Source of the DNA: UBA9647 sp035506075
GTDB lineage: Bacteria > Bacteroidota > Ignavibacteria > UBA10030
Length of the DNA stretch: 6,533 bases
NCBI GenBank assembly: GCA_035506075.1
Contig: DATJQB010000521.1
Coordinates: forward strand, 1-6,533
Direction: 5' to 3'
The translations under genes and the position numbers were made by a program. Shown in pieces: positions 5,877-6,533 of the stretch. A model generated the notes under the pieces. It was not told the DNA's origin. It worked only from the letters and a program-made list of their open reading frames with translations, and ran no database searches. Position 1 is the first letter of the stretch; each line of letters starts with the position of its first letter.

Positions 5877-5886
5877 AAGGTGTTGC

Positions 5887-6291
5887 ATGGCAAAGCGAAT
5901 TCCACATGAAAATGTGTACGCAAGAATCGTTGCGTCGAAGATTCATGGCGTTGGTGTGAAGGCTATCCGACCGATCAAGAAAGGCACGCACATCTTTCGG
6001 GGCGACAACACCAAGATGATCTGGATCAAGAAGAGCGAGGTAACGGACTTACCTAGAGAAATCAAGAAACTGTACAACGACTTCTGTGTCAAAAAATCAG
6101 GTTGGTACGGATGCCCGGCTAACTTCAATTTGATGACTCCTGCCTGGTACTTGAATCATTCCACTACACCTAATGTCGCCATTGACCGGAAGTACGACTT
6201 CTATGCACTCAGGAACATCAGGACAGACGAAGAACTAACGGTAGACTATAGCACGTATTCCGAAGTGGGGCGTCGACGCCTAAGAGACTAA
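5887..6291 (+). CDS. SET-domain protein, putative lysine methyltransferase
   Basis: This compact SET-domain protein has 134 residues and is almost all domain. SET proteins transfer methyl groups from S-adenosylmethionine to protein lysines. Visible motifs: the N-terminal strand plus glycine turn SKIHGVGVKA at 17-26 followed by IKKGTHIF; the signature NHSTTPN at 90-96, matching NHSCxPN; and DEELTVDY at 114-121, with the tyrosine expected near the active site. The part between (about 38-85) is a short insert. There is no cysteine-rich post-SET segment, as is common for small bacterial and viral members. The ATG at 5887 with GAAAGG (5875-5880) six bases before it is preferred over an overlapping in-frame ATG at 5842. 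The target is unknown; it could be a protein of the element or of the host. The gene follows the membrane-protein gene by 10 bases, probably in one operon. Confidence 0.92.
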   Translation: MAKRIPHENVYARIVASKIHGVGVKAIRPIKKGTHIFRGDNTKMIWIKKSEVTDLPREIKKLYNDFCVKKSGWYGCPANFNLMTPAWYLNHSTTPNVAIDRKYDFYALRNIRTDEELTVDYSTYSEVGRRRLRD

Positions 6292-6298
6292 ACAACGA

Positions 6299-6323
6299 CG
6301 CTCCCTCATCCCGCCAAGGAGCG
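6299..6323. repeat. Short inverted repeat after the SET gene
   Basis: CGCTCC (6299-6304) and GGAGCG (6318-6323) could form a six-pair stem with a 13-base loop, eight bases after the SET stop. No T run follows, so it is not a convincing intrinsic terminator. A GC-rich GCGCGC-type stretch follows directly (about 6324-6337). Confidence 0.3.
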
Positions 6324-6479
6324 GCGCGCAGCGCGGCATAGGTACTGTAACAGGTGAGGAACTCTCGTGGCCCTCCCTGGGGAATATTGAGTCCTTTGAA
6401 AGCGGAAGCGGCTTCGTGGTTTGCGCTGGCCTCATTCACAATAGCCATCACATTAATCTACGTTAAGCGGGAGAGAAGC

Positions 6480-6533
6480 ATGGCACACTATTTCATCAAA
6501 GAGAACAAAAGGGAGTTGCTTTGTGTACCCGAC
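6480..6533 (+). CDS. Start of an unidentified gene, cut by the window end
   Basis: An ATG at 6480 is preceded by GGGAGAG (6469-6475), with the GGGAG core six bases away, and opens a frame that runs 18 codons to the window edge (MAHYFIKENKRELLCVPD). The same frame is open upstream to a GTG at 6354. That 42-codon extension contains a hydrophobic stretch, FALASFTIAITLIYV, followed by basic KRER, as in an N-terminal membrane anchor. The ATG has by far the better ribosome site; the GTG has none, and a TTG at 6387 has only a GGGGAA-like one. So the gene is either a soluble protein starting at 6480 or an anchored protein starting upstream. Too little is present to name a family. Confidence 0.5.
   Translation, partial: MAHYFIKENKRELLCVPD

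Noticed and set aside
5842..5886. Earlier in-frame ATG for the SET gene
   Set aside because: It overlaps the end of the membrane-protein gene and adds 15 residues unlike the SET fold; the ATG at 5887 has a well-placed GAAAGG site.
6218..6451. Minus-strand open frame of 77 codons across the SET gene end and spacer
   Set aside because: It overlaps the C-terminal part of the SET gene, has no ribosome site and no family features.

Overview
The window looks like a piece of a bacterial mobile element: a prophage, temperate phage or phage-like plasmid. Strong Shine-Dalgarno sites (GGAGG/AGGAG type) stand before nearly every gene, base composition is balanced at roughly half G+C, genes are short and tightly packed, and several families belong to phage or plasmid DNA metabolism. 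Nothing in the sequence fixes the host lineage. No tRNA, rRNA, CRISPR array, integrase or structural phage gene is visible.

Left block (25-2694, rightward). Five genes lie in one apparent operon closed by a strong intrinsic terminator at 2666-2694: a half-length protein resembling the C-terminal part of the DNA polymerase III beta clamp; a full-length DUF932/TIGR03299 phage-plasmid protein; a 29-residue putative membrane peptide; a Mu Gam-like DNA-end-binding protein; and a 154-residue protein that may be an OB-fold single-strand-binding-like protein. Together they read as a DNA replication, recombination and end-protection module.

Middle block (2856-4823, leftward). A GIY-YIG nuclease-family gene, interrupted by a one-base frameshift, lies upstream of a tightly coupled pair: a four-segment membrane protein and a ComEC-like metallo-beta-lactamase-fold hydrolase. 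The pair points against the left block and looks like inserted cargo. A soluble hydrolase coupled to a small membrane protein in accessory DNA suggests a candidate defence or toxin-type module, but that is inference.

Junction (4824-5315). About 490 bases hold no gene I can defend. They separate the leftward GIY-YIG gene from the rightward genes that follow.

Right block (5316-6533, rightward). A four-segment membrane protein of unknown family is followed 10 bases later by a compact SET-domain protein. After an unassigned spacer comes the start of another gene cut by the window end, which may carry an N-terminal membrane anchor if a start further upstream is used.

The most interesting points are the minimal clamp-like protein, the hydrolase plus membrane-protein pair, the frameshifted GIY-YIG gene, and the membrane/SET pair.
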